Assembly (NCBI GenBank): GCA_014649555.1
Contig: BMTG01000012.1
Location: 124,001-188,000, forward strand
From: Streptomyces globisporus
GTDB taxonomy: Bacteria; Actinomycetota; Actinomycetes; Streptomycetales; Streptomycetaceae
Reading direction: 5' to 3'
Length of the DNA: 64,000 nt
The position numbers and the translations under genes were made by a program. This document shows, piece after piece, positions 24,243 through 34,300 of this stretch. The notes under the pieces were generated by a model, which was not told the DNA's origin, made no database searches, and saw only the letters and a list, made by a program, of their open reading frames with translations. How positions within the stretch are numbered: position 1 is the stretch's first letter; every line of letters begins with the position of its first letter.

Positions 24243-27200
24243 ATGCACGACGACCGCACCCTGGTGGAGGGCCGCCTGGAGAGGGCCCTCCACCAGTTCG
24301 TCCGCCCGGCCCAGTACGCCGCCCGTCTCCCGCTCGCCGTGTCCGTGTGGCACGTTCCGGGCGAACCCGTGCCGGTGGCGGAGGCCCTCGGGGCGGACTT
24401 CGTGCCGTTCACGGCCGGTACGGAGTGGGGGAAGCCGTGGTCGACCAGCTGGTTCCGGCTGCGGGGGGCGGTGCCCGGGGAGTGGTCGGGGCGCCGGGTG
24501 GAGGTGGTCGTCGACCCGGGGTTCACGGGCCAGGGGCCGGGGTTCCAGGCGGAAGGGATGCTGTACGACCATCTGGGCGTCCCCCTGAAGGGTGTTCATC
24601 CCCGCAACCGGCATCTGACGCTCGCGCACCCGGCGGCGGGCGGTGAGCCGGTCGATCTGCTGCTGGAGGCGGCCGCCAATCCGGCGATCCTGGAGCACGG
24701 GTTCGCCCCGACCCCGCTCGGTGACGTGGCTACGTCCGGCGACCGCCCCCTCTACCGCTTCGCCTCCGCCGATCTCGCGGTCCTCGACGAGGAGGTCTGG
24801 CATCTGGTCCTGGACATCGAGGTGCTGTCCGAGCTGATGCACGAACTGCCCGACGACCGGTCGCGGCGGCACGAGATCCTGCGCGCGCTGGAGTCGATGC
24901 TCGACGCACTGGATCTGCACGACGTCTCCGGCACCGCGGCGGCGGGACGGGCGGCGCTGGCCGAGGTGCTGGCGCGGCCCGCCTCCGCGAGCGCGCACCG
25001 GATCTCTGCGGCCGGGCACGCGCACATCGACTCGGCGTGGCTCTGGCCGCTGCGCGAGACCGTCCGCAAGGCTTCCCGAACGTTCGCCAACGTCACCGCC
25101 CTCGGGCGGGACTACCCGGAGCTGGTCTTCGCCTGTTCGCAGGCCCAGCAGTACGCCTGGGTGAAGGAGCACCAGCCGCACATCTGGGCGCGGATCAAGG
25201 AGGCGGTGGTGGCGGGGCAGTGGTCGCCGGTCGGCTCGATGTGGGTGGAGTCGGACGCCAACATGCCGGGCGGCGAGGCGCTGGCCCGCCAACTCGTGCA
25301 CGGAAAGCGGTTCTTCGAGGAGGAGCTGGGCGTCGAGACGGAGGAGATCTGGCTGCCGGACTCCTTCGGCTACACCGCCGCCTTCCCCCAACTGGCGGAA
25401 CTGGCGGGGGTGAAGTGGTTCCTCACCCAGAAGCTGTCCTGGAACCAGCACAACAGGATGCCGCACCACACGTTCTGGTGGGAGGGCATCGACGGCACCC
25501 GGGTCTTCACCCACTTCCCGCCGGTCGACACCTACAACGCCCAGCTCCACGCCCGCCAACTGGCGCACGCGGAGAAGAACTTCGCCGACAAGGGCCGGGC
25601 GACGCGTTCCCTGGTGCCGTTCGGCTGGGGCGACGGCGGGGGCGGTCCGACCCGCGAGATGCTGGAGCGGGCCCGCCGGCTGCGGGATCTGGAGGGCTCG
25701 CCGCGCGTGACGGTCGAGAAGCCCTCGGCGTTCTTCGCGGCGGCAGAGGAGGAGTACGGGGAGCGGGCGCCCGTCTGGTCGGGCGAGCTGTATCTGGAGC
25801 TGCACCGGGCCACGTACACCACGCAGGCGAAGACCAAGCAGGGCAACCGCCGCAGCGAACACCTGCTGCGCGAGGCCGAGCTGTGGGCGACGACGGCCGC
25901 CCTGCGCTCTCCCTCCTACCGCTATCCGTACGAGCGTCTCGACCGGGTGTGGAAGACGGTGCTGCTGCACCAGTTCCACGACATCCTGCCCGGTTCGTCG
26001 ATCGCCTGGGTGCACCGCGAGGCCCGGGACACCTACGAGGAGGTCCGGGCCGAACTGGCGGACCTGGTGGCCGAAGCGGTGACCTCGCTGGGCGCGGCCG
26101 AGGGCCTGGTGGCGCTCAACTCATCGCCGTACGACCGTGTCCAGGTGATCGAGCTGGACGCGGAGGCGGCCGGGGTGCTGCCGTCGGGGGCGCACGTCCA
26201 GGAGCTGAGCGAGGGCCGGGCGGCGGTGCCGGCGCGGAGTCCGGGGCTCGGGGCGGGCCTGCTGGACGGGGCGGCGGTCCCGGAGCACCCGGTGACGGCG
26301 GAACCCTCGGATGCGGGCGCCATCGTCCTGGACAACGGCCTGTTGCGGGTCGTGGTGGACGGCGACGGGCTGATCTCCTCGGTCCACGACCTCGTCGCCG
26401 GGCGCGAGGTGCTGGTGCCGGGCGCCCGCGCCAACCTCCTCCAGCTGCACCCGGACCACCCCAACCACTGGGACGCGTGGGACATCGACCGGCACTACCG
26501 GAACACCCGCACCGACCTCACCGCCGCCGACTCCGTGACCCTGGTGGAGGAGGGGCCACTACGGGCCGCCGTGCGGGTGGTGCGCTCGTTCGGGAAGTCG
26601 GCCGTCGTGCAGGAACTGCGGCTCGCGGCGGGGGCCCGGCAGCTCGACATCGACACCGAGGTGGACTGGCAGGAGTCGGAGAAGGTCCTCAAGGCGGCCT
26701 TCCCGCTCGACGTCCACGCCGAACGGTCCACCGCCGAGATTCAGTTCGGTCATGTCCACCGGGCCACCCACGACAACACGTCGTGGGACGCCGCCCGTTT
26801 CGAGATCTGCGCCCACCGCTGGCTCCGGGTCGCCGAGCCGGGCTACGGGGTCGCGCTGCTCAACGACTCGACGTACGGCCACGATGTGACCCGCACCCCG
26901 CACCCGGACGGGCTGGGGACCACCGTCCGGCTCACGCTGCTGCGCGCCCCGCACAGCCCGGACCCGCACACCGATCTGGGCGTGCACCGCTTCCGCTACG
27001 CGCTCGCGCCCGGCGCGGAGGTGACGGACGCCGTACGGGAGGGCCTGGCGCTGAACCTCCCGCTGCGGGCTGCGGTGGCCCCGGCGGTGCCCGCGCTGGT
27101 GTCGACGGGGCATCCGGCGGTGACGGTCGAGTCGGTCAAGCTCGCCGAGGACCGCAGTGGGGACGTGATCGTACGGCTCTACGAGTCGGCGGGCGGCCGG

Positions 27201-27356
27201 GCGCGGACCCGGCTGAAGGTGGCGTTCCCGGTCACCGAGGCCCGGATCACCGATCTGCTGGAACGGCCGCTGCGCCCGGCGGAGACCGACGAGGACGGAC
27301 TGGTCCTCGACCTGAGGCCGTTCCAGATCCTGACGGTGCGCCTGACACCGGCGTGA
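24243..27356 (+). CDS. Alpha-mannosidase, glycoside hydrolase family 38
   Basis: A 1037-residue cytosolic enzyme with no signal peptide, similar in size to bacterial and vacuolar GH38 enzymes. The zinc-binding His259 and Asp263 region is GHAHIDSAWLWP. Asp373 in WLPDSFGYTAAFPQ is the expected nucleophile. A further metal His is in LLHQFHDILPGSSIAWVH near residue 580. The C-terminal beta domains follow. It should trim alpha-mannosides taken into the cell. GAGGAG lies 4 bases before the ATG; a GTG one codon upstream overlaps. It is a single gene; its stop lies 21 bases from the stop of the convergent pyruvate-oxidase-like gene. Confidence 0.93.
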   Translation: MHDDRTLVEGRLERALHQFVRPAQYAARLPLAVSVWHVPGEPVPVAEALGADFVPFTAGTEWGKPWSTSWFRLRGAVPGEWSGRRVEVVVDPGFTGQGPGFQAEGMLYDHLGVPLKGVHPRNRHLTLAHPAAGGEPVDLLLEAAANPAILEHGFAPTPLGDVATSGDRPLYRFASADLAVLDEEVWHLVLDIEVLSELMHELPDDRSRRHEILRALESMLDALDLHDVSGTAAAGRAALAEVLARPASASAHRISAAGHAHIDSAWLWPLRETVRKASRTFANVTALGRDYPELVFACSQAQQYAWVKEHQPHIWARIKEAVVAGQWSPVGSMWVESDANMPGGEALARQLVHGKRFFEEELGVETEEIWLPDSFGYTAAFPQLAELAGVKWFLTQKLSWNQHNRMPHHTFWWEGIDGTRVFTHFPPVDTYNAQLHARQLAHAEKNFADKGRATRSLVPFGWGDGGGGPTREMLERARRLRDLEGSPRVTVEKPSAFFAAAEEEYGERAPVWSGELYLELHRATYTTQAKTKQGNRRSEHLLREAELWATTAALRSPSYRYPYERLDRVWKTVLLHQFHDILPGSSIAWVHREARDTYEEVRAELADLVAEAVTSLGAAEGLVALNSSPYDRVQVIELDAEAAGVLPSGAHVQELSEGRAAVPARSPGLGAGLLDGAAVPEHPVTAEPSDAGAIVLDNGLLRVVVDGDGLISSVHDLVAGREVLVPGARANLLQLHPDHPNHWDAWDIDRHYRNTRTDLTAADSVTLVEEGPLRAAVRVVRSFGKSAVVQELRLAAGARQLDIDTEVDWQESEKVLKAAFPLDVHAERSTAEIQFGHVHRATHDNTSWDAARFEICAHRWLRVAEPGYGVALLNDSTYGHDVTRTPHPDGLGTTVRLTLLRAPHSPDPHTDLGVHRFRYALAPGAEVTDAVREGLALNLPLRAAVAPAVPALVSTGHPAVTVESVKLAEDRSGDVIVRLYESAGGRARTRLKVAFPVTEARITDLLERPLRPAETDEDGLVLDLRPFQILTVRLTPA

Positions 27357-27377
27357 CGGGACCAGGCGCACGCGGGC

Positions 27378-29120
27378 TCAAGGGCGCGGCACGTTACGGA
27401 GGTTGGAGCGGGCCATCTGGAGCATCCGGCCCACTCCGCCGTCCAGCACGATCTTGCTGGCGGAGAGCGCGAAGCCGGTGACCATCTCGGCGCTGATCTT
27501 CGGCGGGATGGAGAGCGCGTTCGGGTCGGTGACGACGTCGACGAGCGCGGGCCCCTTGTGCTTGAACGCGTCCTTGAGCGCGGACTGCAGCTGCTTGGGC
27601 TTCTCCACGCGGACGCCGTAGGCGCCGGCCGCACGGGAAATGGCGGCGTAGTCGGTGTTCGCGTTGGTCGTCCCGTACGACGGCAGGCCCGCCACCAGCA
27701 TCTCCAACTCGACCATGCCGAGCGAGGAGTTGTTGAACAGGACGACCTTCACCGGCAGGTCGTACTGGACCAGGGTGAGGAAGTCGCCCATCAGCATGGA
27801 GAATCCGCCGTCGCCGGACATCGCGACGACCTGCCGGTCCCGGTCGGTGAACTGGGCGCCGATCGCCTGCGGCAGGGCGTTGGCCATGGAGCCGTGGCTG
27901 AACGAACCGATCACCCGGCGCTTGCCGTTGGGTGTCAGATAGCGGGCGGCCCACACATTGTTCATTCCGGTGTCGACGGTGAACACGGCGTCGTCGTCGG
28001 CCATCTCGTCCAGCACGGAGGCGACGTACTCGGGGTGGATCGGGACATGCTTCTCGACCTTGCGGGTGTAGGCCTTGACCACGCCTTCCAGCGCGTTCGC
28101 GTGCTTCTTCAGCATCCGGTCGAGGAACTTCCGGTCGGACTTGGGCTTCACCCGAGGGGTGAGACAGCGCAGGGTCTCGCGCACATCGCCCCAGACCGCG
28201 AGGTCGAGCTTGGAGCGGCGGCCCAGGTGTTCGGGGCGCACGTCGACCTGGACGATCTTCACGTCGTCCGGGAGGAAGGCGTTGTAGGGGAAGTCGGTGC
28301 CGAGCAGGATGAGGAGGTCGCACTCGTGGGTCGCCTCGTACGCGGCGCCGTAGCCGAGCAGCCCGCTCATCCCGACGTCGTACGGATTGTCGTACTGGAT
28401 CCATTCCTTGCCGCGCAGCGCGTGCCCGACCGGGGACTTGATCTTCTCGGCGAACTCCATGACCTCGGCGTGTGCCCCGGCCGTGCCGCTGCCGCAGAAC
28501 AGGGTCACCCGTTTGGCCTCGTCCACCATGCGGCAGAGCTTGTCGATCTCGTCGTCGCCGGGCCGGACGCCGGGTCGTTCGGTGACGAGGGCGTGCTCGA
28601 TGGACTTCTCTGGGGCCGGCTTGGAGGCGATGTCGCCCGGCATGGTGACGACGCTGACGCCGCCCCGGCCGATGGCGTGCTGGATCGCCGTCTGGAGCAG
28701 CCTCGGCATCTGCTCCGGGTTGGAGATCATCTCGTTGTAGTGGCTGCACTCCTGGAACAGCAGTTCGGGATGGGTCTCCTGGAAGTAGCCGAGGCCGATC
28801 TCGCTGGAGGGGATGTGCGAGGCGAGGGCCAGCACCGGGGCCATGGAGCGGTGTGCGTCGTACAGGCCGTTGATCAGGTGCAGATTGCCCGGCCCGCAGG
28901 AGCCCGCGCAGGCGGCGAGCGAGCCGGTGACCTGCGCTTCGGCTCCGGCGGCGAAGGCGGCGGTCTCCTCGTGCCGGACGTGGATCCAGTCGATGGCCGA
29001 GTTACGCCGGATGGCGTCCACGACGGGGTTCAGGCTGTCGCCGACGACGCCGTACAGGCGTTTGACGCCCGCCCTGGCGAGGATGTCGACGAACTGCTCC
29101 GCCACGTTCTGCTTGGCCAT
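27378..29120 (-). CDS. TPP-dependent enzyme of the pyruvate oxidase/dehydrogenase (PoxB) type
   Basis: A 580-residue thiamine diphosphate enzyme. The N-terminal Pyr domain has the catalytic Glu in HVRHEETAAFAAGAEAQVTG (about residue 50). The central Rossmann-like domain is at about 190-330. The PP domain has the TPP motif SGDGGFSMLMGDFLTLVQYDLPVKVVLFNN at about 425-455. PoxB enzymes decarboxylate pyruvate to acetate and CO2, using FAD and quinone; acetolactate synthase is the main alternative, but the LGYFQETHPELLFQECSHY segment and overall length favour PoxB. The C-terminal ISAEMVTGFALSASKIVLDGG could be the membrane-binding tail. It is an isolated gene. Confidence 0.88.
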   Translation of the reverse strand: MAKQNVAEQFVDILARAGVKRLYGVVGDSLNPVVDAIRRNSAIDWIHVRHEETAAFAAGAEAQVTGSLAACAGSCGPGNLHLINGLYDAHRSMAPVLALASHIPSSEIGLGYFQETHPELLFQECSHYNEMISNPEQMPRLLQTAIQHAIGRGGVSVVTMPGDIASKPAPEKSIEHALVTERPGVRPGDDEIDKLCRMVDEAKRVTLFCGSGTAGAHAEVMEFAEKIKSPVGHALRGKEWIQYDNPYDVGMSGLLGYGAAYEATHECDLLILLGTDFPYNAFLPDDVKIVQVDVRPEHLGRRSKLDLAVWGDVRETLRCLTPRVKPKSDRKFLDRMLKKHANALEGVVKAYTRKVEKHVPIHPEYVASVLDEMADDDAVFTVDTGMNNVWAARYLTPNGKRRVIGSFSHGSMANALPQAIGAQFTDRDRQVVAMSGDGGFSMLMGDFLTLVQYDLPVKVVLFNNSSLGMVELEMLVAGLPSYGTTNANTDYAAISRAAGAYGVRVEKPKQLQSALKDAFKHKGPALVDVVTDPNALSIPPKISAEMVTGFALSASKIVLDGGVGRMLQMARSNLRNVPRP

Positions 29121-29230
29121 GGGTGCGCGCCCTTCCTTGCCCGTGCTCCGTGCACTTCGGTTGTCCGGACTCCGGAGCCCGAAACGCCGTTCGCCGAGCT
29201 CCGGAATCCATCAACCCACGGGGCGCGCGG

Positions 29231-31162
29231 TTACGCCTCCCAGACGGCGGCGCAGGTGCGGTCGTCGGCGTACCCCTTGATCCGGAGCTGGGTGTCGGCG
29301 AGGAAGGCGGGCAGTCCGGGCGGTCCCGCGTTCCAGCGCTCGGCGAGCTCGCCGGGGAGGGCCGGCTCGCCGCGCATGGGCTCGGCGAGTCCGTTGCTGC
29401 ACAGCATCAGCGTGTCGCCGGGGCGCGCCACGGAGGCCCGGAACCGGAAGGGCCGGCCGGGGGGCTGCGCGGGTCCCTCGCCGTTCGAGGACGCCGCTCC
29501 GGTGATCTGGAGGTCCATGGTCAGCCGGTCGCCGTCCGGTCCCGCCTCGGGCTCGTCGCCGGGCCGGTCGGCCGGGCCCTCCGGGATGAAGGGCTCCAGG
29601 TCCTGCCAGATCCCGTCGCGGAGCCGGAAGAGGCCGCCGCTGCCGACGCCGAAGAAGACCCGGGTGCGGCAGTCGGGGTCGGCGGACAGCAGGAGGCAGC
29701 GGAGGCTCGCGGTGTACGCGTCGGGTTCGACGCCCAGTTCGGCAGCGCGGGCGCGCAGCTTGCCGTACGTACGGTCGGTGAGCCGGTGCAGCCCGGATTT
29801 CAGGTCGCCCCGGCGCCCCGCTCTTATGTCCTCGGACAGCCGGAGGTGGCTGCGGGCGACGGCCCCGCCGATCCAGCGGCAGGCGTCGGCCGCGGCGAGG
29901 TGGGCCGCCTCGCCGTCCCGCCTGCCGCCCGCCACAGCGACGAGGACGAGGGCGCTCTCGGCGGCCCCGAAGCGGGCGGTGAGCAGGCCGTCGCGCCGGG
30001 GTTCGCCCCGGAACCGGGCGGAGTCGCCGCGCACCGAGGCGGTGCGCAGGGTGTACGTCCCGTAGCGCGCGCCGTCCGACACGGTGTCGGGGACGAGACC
30101 GTCGAGATTCTCCGAGGTGGCGGAGGGCAGGGCGGCGGGTTCGGCGTCGTAGGTGGGCGGCCGGTCTCCGAGATGTCCGACGGCGGGCCGTACGTCGGCG
30201 GCGACCGTGGGATCGGGCGGCAGTTCGTGCAGCGCGCTGGGGTCGGGGGCGAGACCGGCTTCGGGCTGCCCGGCGGGCGCGGCCGGCACCCGCGGCGCGG
30301 CGAAGGTCCGGGGCCCGGCCTGCCCGCCTGGCGCTTCCCAGGGGGCGGGGAAGGTGGTGGTGGGGGGCGCGGTGGGTGGGGGCGGGATACGGGGGTCTTC
30401 CGGCACGAGGCCGGGAGGCGGGGCGGCGGGCTGGGCGGGCACGGCTGCCGGGATCGGCTCCGGCGCCGGAGCCGACGGTGGGCCCGGAACGGCTGCCGGG
30501 GGCGCTGCCGAAAGCGACGATCCGGACGGGCCCGGCACGAGGTCCTGAGCCGGTCCGGCTGCGGAAGCCGGGGGACGGCCCGGCGCCACTGACGGATCCG
30601 GGACCGAGTCCGGCACCCCTGCCCGGCCCGGTCTCAGCTCCACTGCCGGGTCCGGGATCACCACCGGGGCCGGCCCCGGTGGTGGCGGAGCCGGGACCAC
30701 CGGCGGATCCGGGAACGGGTCCGAGGCCACTGACGGGCGGGGAGCCGCTCCGGGGCCCGGGGCCGGGGTCGTGTTCGGTCCGGGGTCCGGGCCACCCCGT
30801 TCCGGCATCACGGACCGGCTCTGCCCCGGCAACCGCCCCTGCTCGGGCGGCCGGTACGCCCCCGGGCCCGGGACCGGGTCACCGGCCGGGTGGTACGGGT
30901 CCTCGTAGCCGTCGGCGTCCGGAGATTCGTAGCGGTCCGCGAACGGGTCCTCGTAGGCGTCCGCGTACGGGTCGCGGACCGTGTCGCGTGCGGTGGCCCG
31001 GCGGGTGTCCGCCGGGCCGCTCACCGTGTCCGACACGGAGTCGAAGCGGTCGTCGAGGCTGTCGGCCGCGCGGCCGGGACCGGTGTCCGGCGCGGACTCG
31101 TCGTACAGCTTGCGCCACCAGTCGTCCTCGTGGGCGGCGGGCTTCTCCCCCTGCTGACTCAT
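29231..31162 (-). CDS. PP2C-like protein with degenerate metal motifs and a Pro-rich tail
   Basis: A 643-residue protein. The first two thirds is low-complexity, very rich in Pro, Asp and Gly (residues about 25-350) and probably unstructured. The C-terminal 250 residues follow a PPM/PP2C phosphatase layout: an ARYGTYTLRTASVRGDSARF strand, a helical centre, LMLCSNGLAEPM, and the final ADDRTCAAVW. However, the metal-binding Asp positions seem replaced: VAGG instead of VADG, GSGGLFRLRDG instead of GDSR, and CSNG instead of CSDG. Only the first RRD and last ADD are kept. I infer a pseudophosphatase. It is a single gene on the minus strand; the ATG at 31162 has AGGGA close by. Confidence 0.75.
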   Translation of the reverse strand: MSQQGEKPAAHEDDWWRKLYDESAPDTGPGRAADSLDDRFDSVSDTVSGPADTRRATARDTVRDPYADAYEDPFADRYESPDADGYEDPYHPAGDPVPGPGAYRPPEQGRLPGQSRSVMPERGGPDPGPNTTPAPGPGAAPRPSVASDPFPDPPVVPAPPPPGPAPVVIPDPAVELRPGRAGVPDSVPDPSVAPGRPPASAAGPAQDLVPGPSGSSLSAAPPAAVPGPPSAPAPEPIPAAVPAQPAAPPPGLVPEDPRIPPPPTAPPTTTFPAPWEAPGGQAGPRTFAAPRVPAAPAGQPEAGLAPDPSALHELPPDPTVAADVRPAVGHLGDRPPTYDAEPAALPSATSENLDGLVPDTVSDGARYGTYTLRTASVRGDSARFRGEPRRDGLLTARFGAAESALVLVAVAGGRRDGEAAHLAAADACRWIGGAVARSHLRLSEDIRAGRRGDLKSGLHRLTDRTYGKLRARAAELGVEPDAYTASLRCLLLSADPDCRTRVFFGVGSGGLFRLRDGIWQDLEPFIPEGPADRPGDEPEAGPDGDRLTMDLQITGAASSNGEGPAQPPGRPFRFRASVARPGDTLMLCSNGLAEPMRGEPALPGELAERWNAGPPGLPAFLADTQLRIKGYADDRTCAAVWEA

Positions 31163-31368
31163 GTCCCTATTGTCGACCGCGAAGGCGGCCCGAAAACGGG
31201 GCATCGGGAAAAAGTGACCCGTAAACAGGGCCCGCCGGGCGGCCCCACCCCCCACGGGAAGGACGCCCGGCGGACCGGTCGGAATGATCGGCATCTCGGC
31301 GTTTCAGCCGGTCATATGCTCAGCCGATCTTCGGTTCAGCGGCTCAGTGGCTCGCTGTGGCCGCCCTC

Positions 31369-34300
31369 TCAGCGCACGGCGTACGCGTCGTCGACGGTCT
31401 GGACGACGGAGGTGCCGTTCGCGTCGGTCAGTTCCGTCCGCAGGGTGACGGCCTTGCCGGCCGCGTCCGCGTGGTCGACGGTCGCGCTCCAGCGGCCGCC
31501 CTGCCGCGCGGTGGTGGCCGCGTGCCAGGTCTCGCCGCCGTCGTAGCTGAACGAGACCTTCGCGCCGGTGAGTCCACCGGGGGTGTACCCGGCGTGCCCG
31601 GTCGCGGCGAGCCCGATCCGCTGCCCGTTCTTCGCGGGCACCGTCTTCATGCCGTCGGCGGGCACGTCGTAGCGCGGGAAGAGCAGCGGGAGCCCCTGCG
31701 ACGCCACGTCCGGCTTCCGCTCGGAGCGGAAGGCCCAGGTGGTCTCCGTCTGCGTGGACCGCTTCCAGACCGCGGCGGGCGAGCCCATCTTCGTGGTCAT
31801 CAGGGTGAGTTCGTACGCGGCGTCCTCGGCGGGCACGGTGAAGACGCCGAAGGGATAGCCGCTCTCGCCGACGACGTCGCCCTCGCGCTTCAGCCGCATG
31901 TTGCCGATGTCGCCGAACGAGCCCTGCTGTCCGACGTGTTCGGAGTCGGTCATGAAGGCGGGGGCGACGCCGATGAGATCGCCCTGCCGTTCACCGGCGA
32001 GCGCCTCCTCGCCCTGGGCGTCGCGCGGGGCACCGGGGACCAGCAGGCCCCGGTACCACTGCTCCGTCGTGGCCCGACCGGCCTCGTGCGTACGGACGTT
32101 GCCGGTCATCAGCTCGCCCCACGGGAAGCTGGAGGAGAGCATCTTCTGCCAGACCGTGTCTCCCGCCGTGTAGAACTCGGTGCGCTTTCCGGGAGCGGCG
32201 ACCAGGGCGAGGGAGGACGCGCTGTAGGTCGCGCCGTAGGGGCGGGAGACGAGGAGCGTGTCGACGAAGTCGGCGGCCACGCCCATGGATTCATGGGTGG
32301 AGACGACCGAGCCGAGCTTCTTGTCGCGGACCTGGTAGGTGCGGTCGGAGGTGAGTTGCCCCTTCTCGGGGAACGACAGGTTGTACACGAACGGGCTGAC
32401 GGCGGTGGCGGCCCAGGAGACCTCCGCCTTGCCCTTCCCGACGGCCTTCTTCAGCACGGCGGCCTCGTCGGCGCGCAGGCCGAGGACCGGCAGGGGCGCG
32501 GCCCCGTAGCCGAGGCCCGGCTGCCAGTCTCCGGCCGAGGGACGGTGCACCAGGAGCGCCTTCGCCCCGGCGGCCTCGGCGGCCCGCGCCTGGGTCAGGA
32601 CATTCGGCGCGTCGTCGCCGACCCTCACGAGGACGATCCGGTCCTTCGCTCCGGCGGCCTCCAGTTCGGCGGCGCTGCCCGCACCGGCGTCGACGACCTC
32701 GGCGCGGCCGGTGCCGTCCAGGTTGACCGAGCCCGTGGTGGCGGGCCGGGGGTGCAGGGCAGCGCCTCCGACCAGGGAGAACTTCTGGATCTGCGGGGCG
32801 TAGGCGCGCCAGAAGGAGGTGAACTCGAAGTCTCCGTCACGGGCCTTGCCCTGGACGTCGACCAGGTAGTCCTTGATGATCCCGGTGCCGGAGATCGACC
32901 CCGAGTGGAGCCAGGTGTCGTCCCAGGAGCGCCCGAACGCGAGGGTCGCGCCGCGTGTCTCGGCGGCCCGGTCCTCGGTCCGGACCTTCAGGCGGTGGGC
33001 CTTGCGGGCGTCGAGGACGAGGGTGGTGTCCTTGGTGACGTTCAGCTGGGGGCGGGCGAGATGGCCGACGGAACCAACGAGCCGGCCGGTCGGGTCGGTG
33101 GTGTCGGGCGTCGCGATGAAGCTGGAGACGAAGTACGCGCCGGGCCGGACCTGGAAGGTCTGGTCGGTGGCGCCCTCGTTGAAGCGGCGTTCGCCGGAGG
33201 CGGTGTCGGTGCCGATGAGGTCGAGGGAGGAGACGCCGTCGGCGGGCTTGCCGGTGCGGTCGACGAGCTTGACGCGCAGGGTGACGGTCTCCGGTGCCAC
33301 GTACAGGGAGAACGGGGTGGAGACCTCCACTCCCCCGGTGGCCGTGGCGAGGACGCGGCCGGTGACGTCGCCGTACTGGGCGGCGGTCAGCCGGGCGGCG
33401 GGGTCGAGGGCGAGCGGCACCTCGACGGTCTCCCCGGCGGGCACGGTGACGGACGCGCGGCCGAGCGAGGCGATCTTCGAGCGGACGGCCGAGCCGTCGT
33501 TGCCGGTGACGCCCGCGACCTTCAGCGACAGCTTCACCGGCTTGCCGCTCGTGTTGGTGTACGGGACGGTGACGGTGGTGCGATCGCTCGTGTCCTGCGG
33601 CCAGTTGAAGGTGCCGCCCTGCACGGCGGGGGCGCCGGTCACGGGCGTACGCACGGCCCGGTCGACATCGAGGCGGCCGCCTCCGGTCTCGCGTACGTCA
33701 CCGGGAACGGCGCTGCTCGCCGAGGAGACGAGGGCCGCCTTGATCTGCTGGGCGGTCCATCCGGGGTGACGCTGCTTCACCACGGCCGCCGCGCCCGCGA
33801 CATGCGGGGCCGCCATCGACGTACCGGACATGGAGCGGTACGCCTGTGAGCCCCGGCCGCCCGCGGCTGCGGCGGAGATGCCGACGCCGGGCGCGGCGAT
33901 CTCGGGCTTGAGGGTGTGCGAGACGATCGCGGGGCCGCGGCTGGAGAAGTTCGCGGTGGAGTCGTCGCGGTCCACCGCGCCCACGGTCAGGACGCCGGGG
34001 GCACAGCCGGGCGAGGAGACGGTGTTGAGGGACGGGCCGAGGTTTCCGGCGGCGACCACGAACAACGTGTCCCTGTTCTTGCCGAGTTCGGTGGCGGCCA
34101 GGCTCATCGGGTCGGTGCAGTCGGTGGGTTCGGCGCTGCCGAGGCTCATGGAGACGACGTCGGCCTTGTTGTCGACGGCCCACTGCATGCCCGCGATGAT
34201 CCAGGAAGCGGCGCCGGAGCCGCTGTCGTTGAGGACCTTGCCGACCATCAGGTCGGCGCCGGGTGCGACACCCTTGTTCTTCCCGTCGCTCGCCGCGCCG

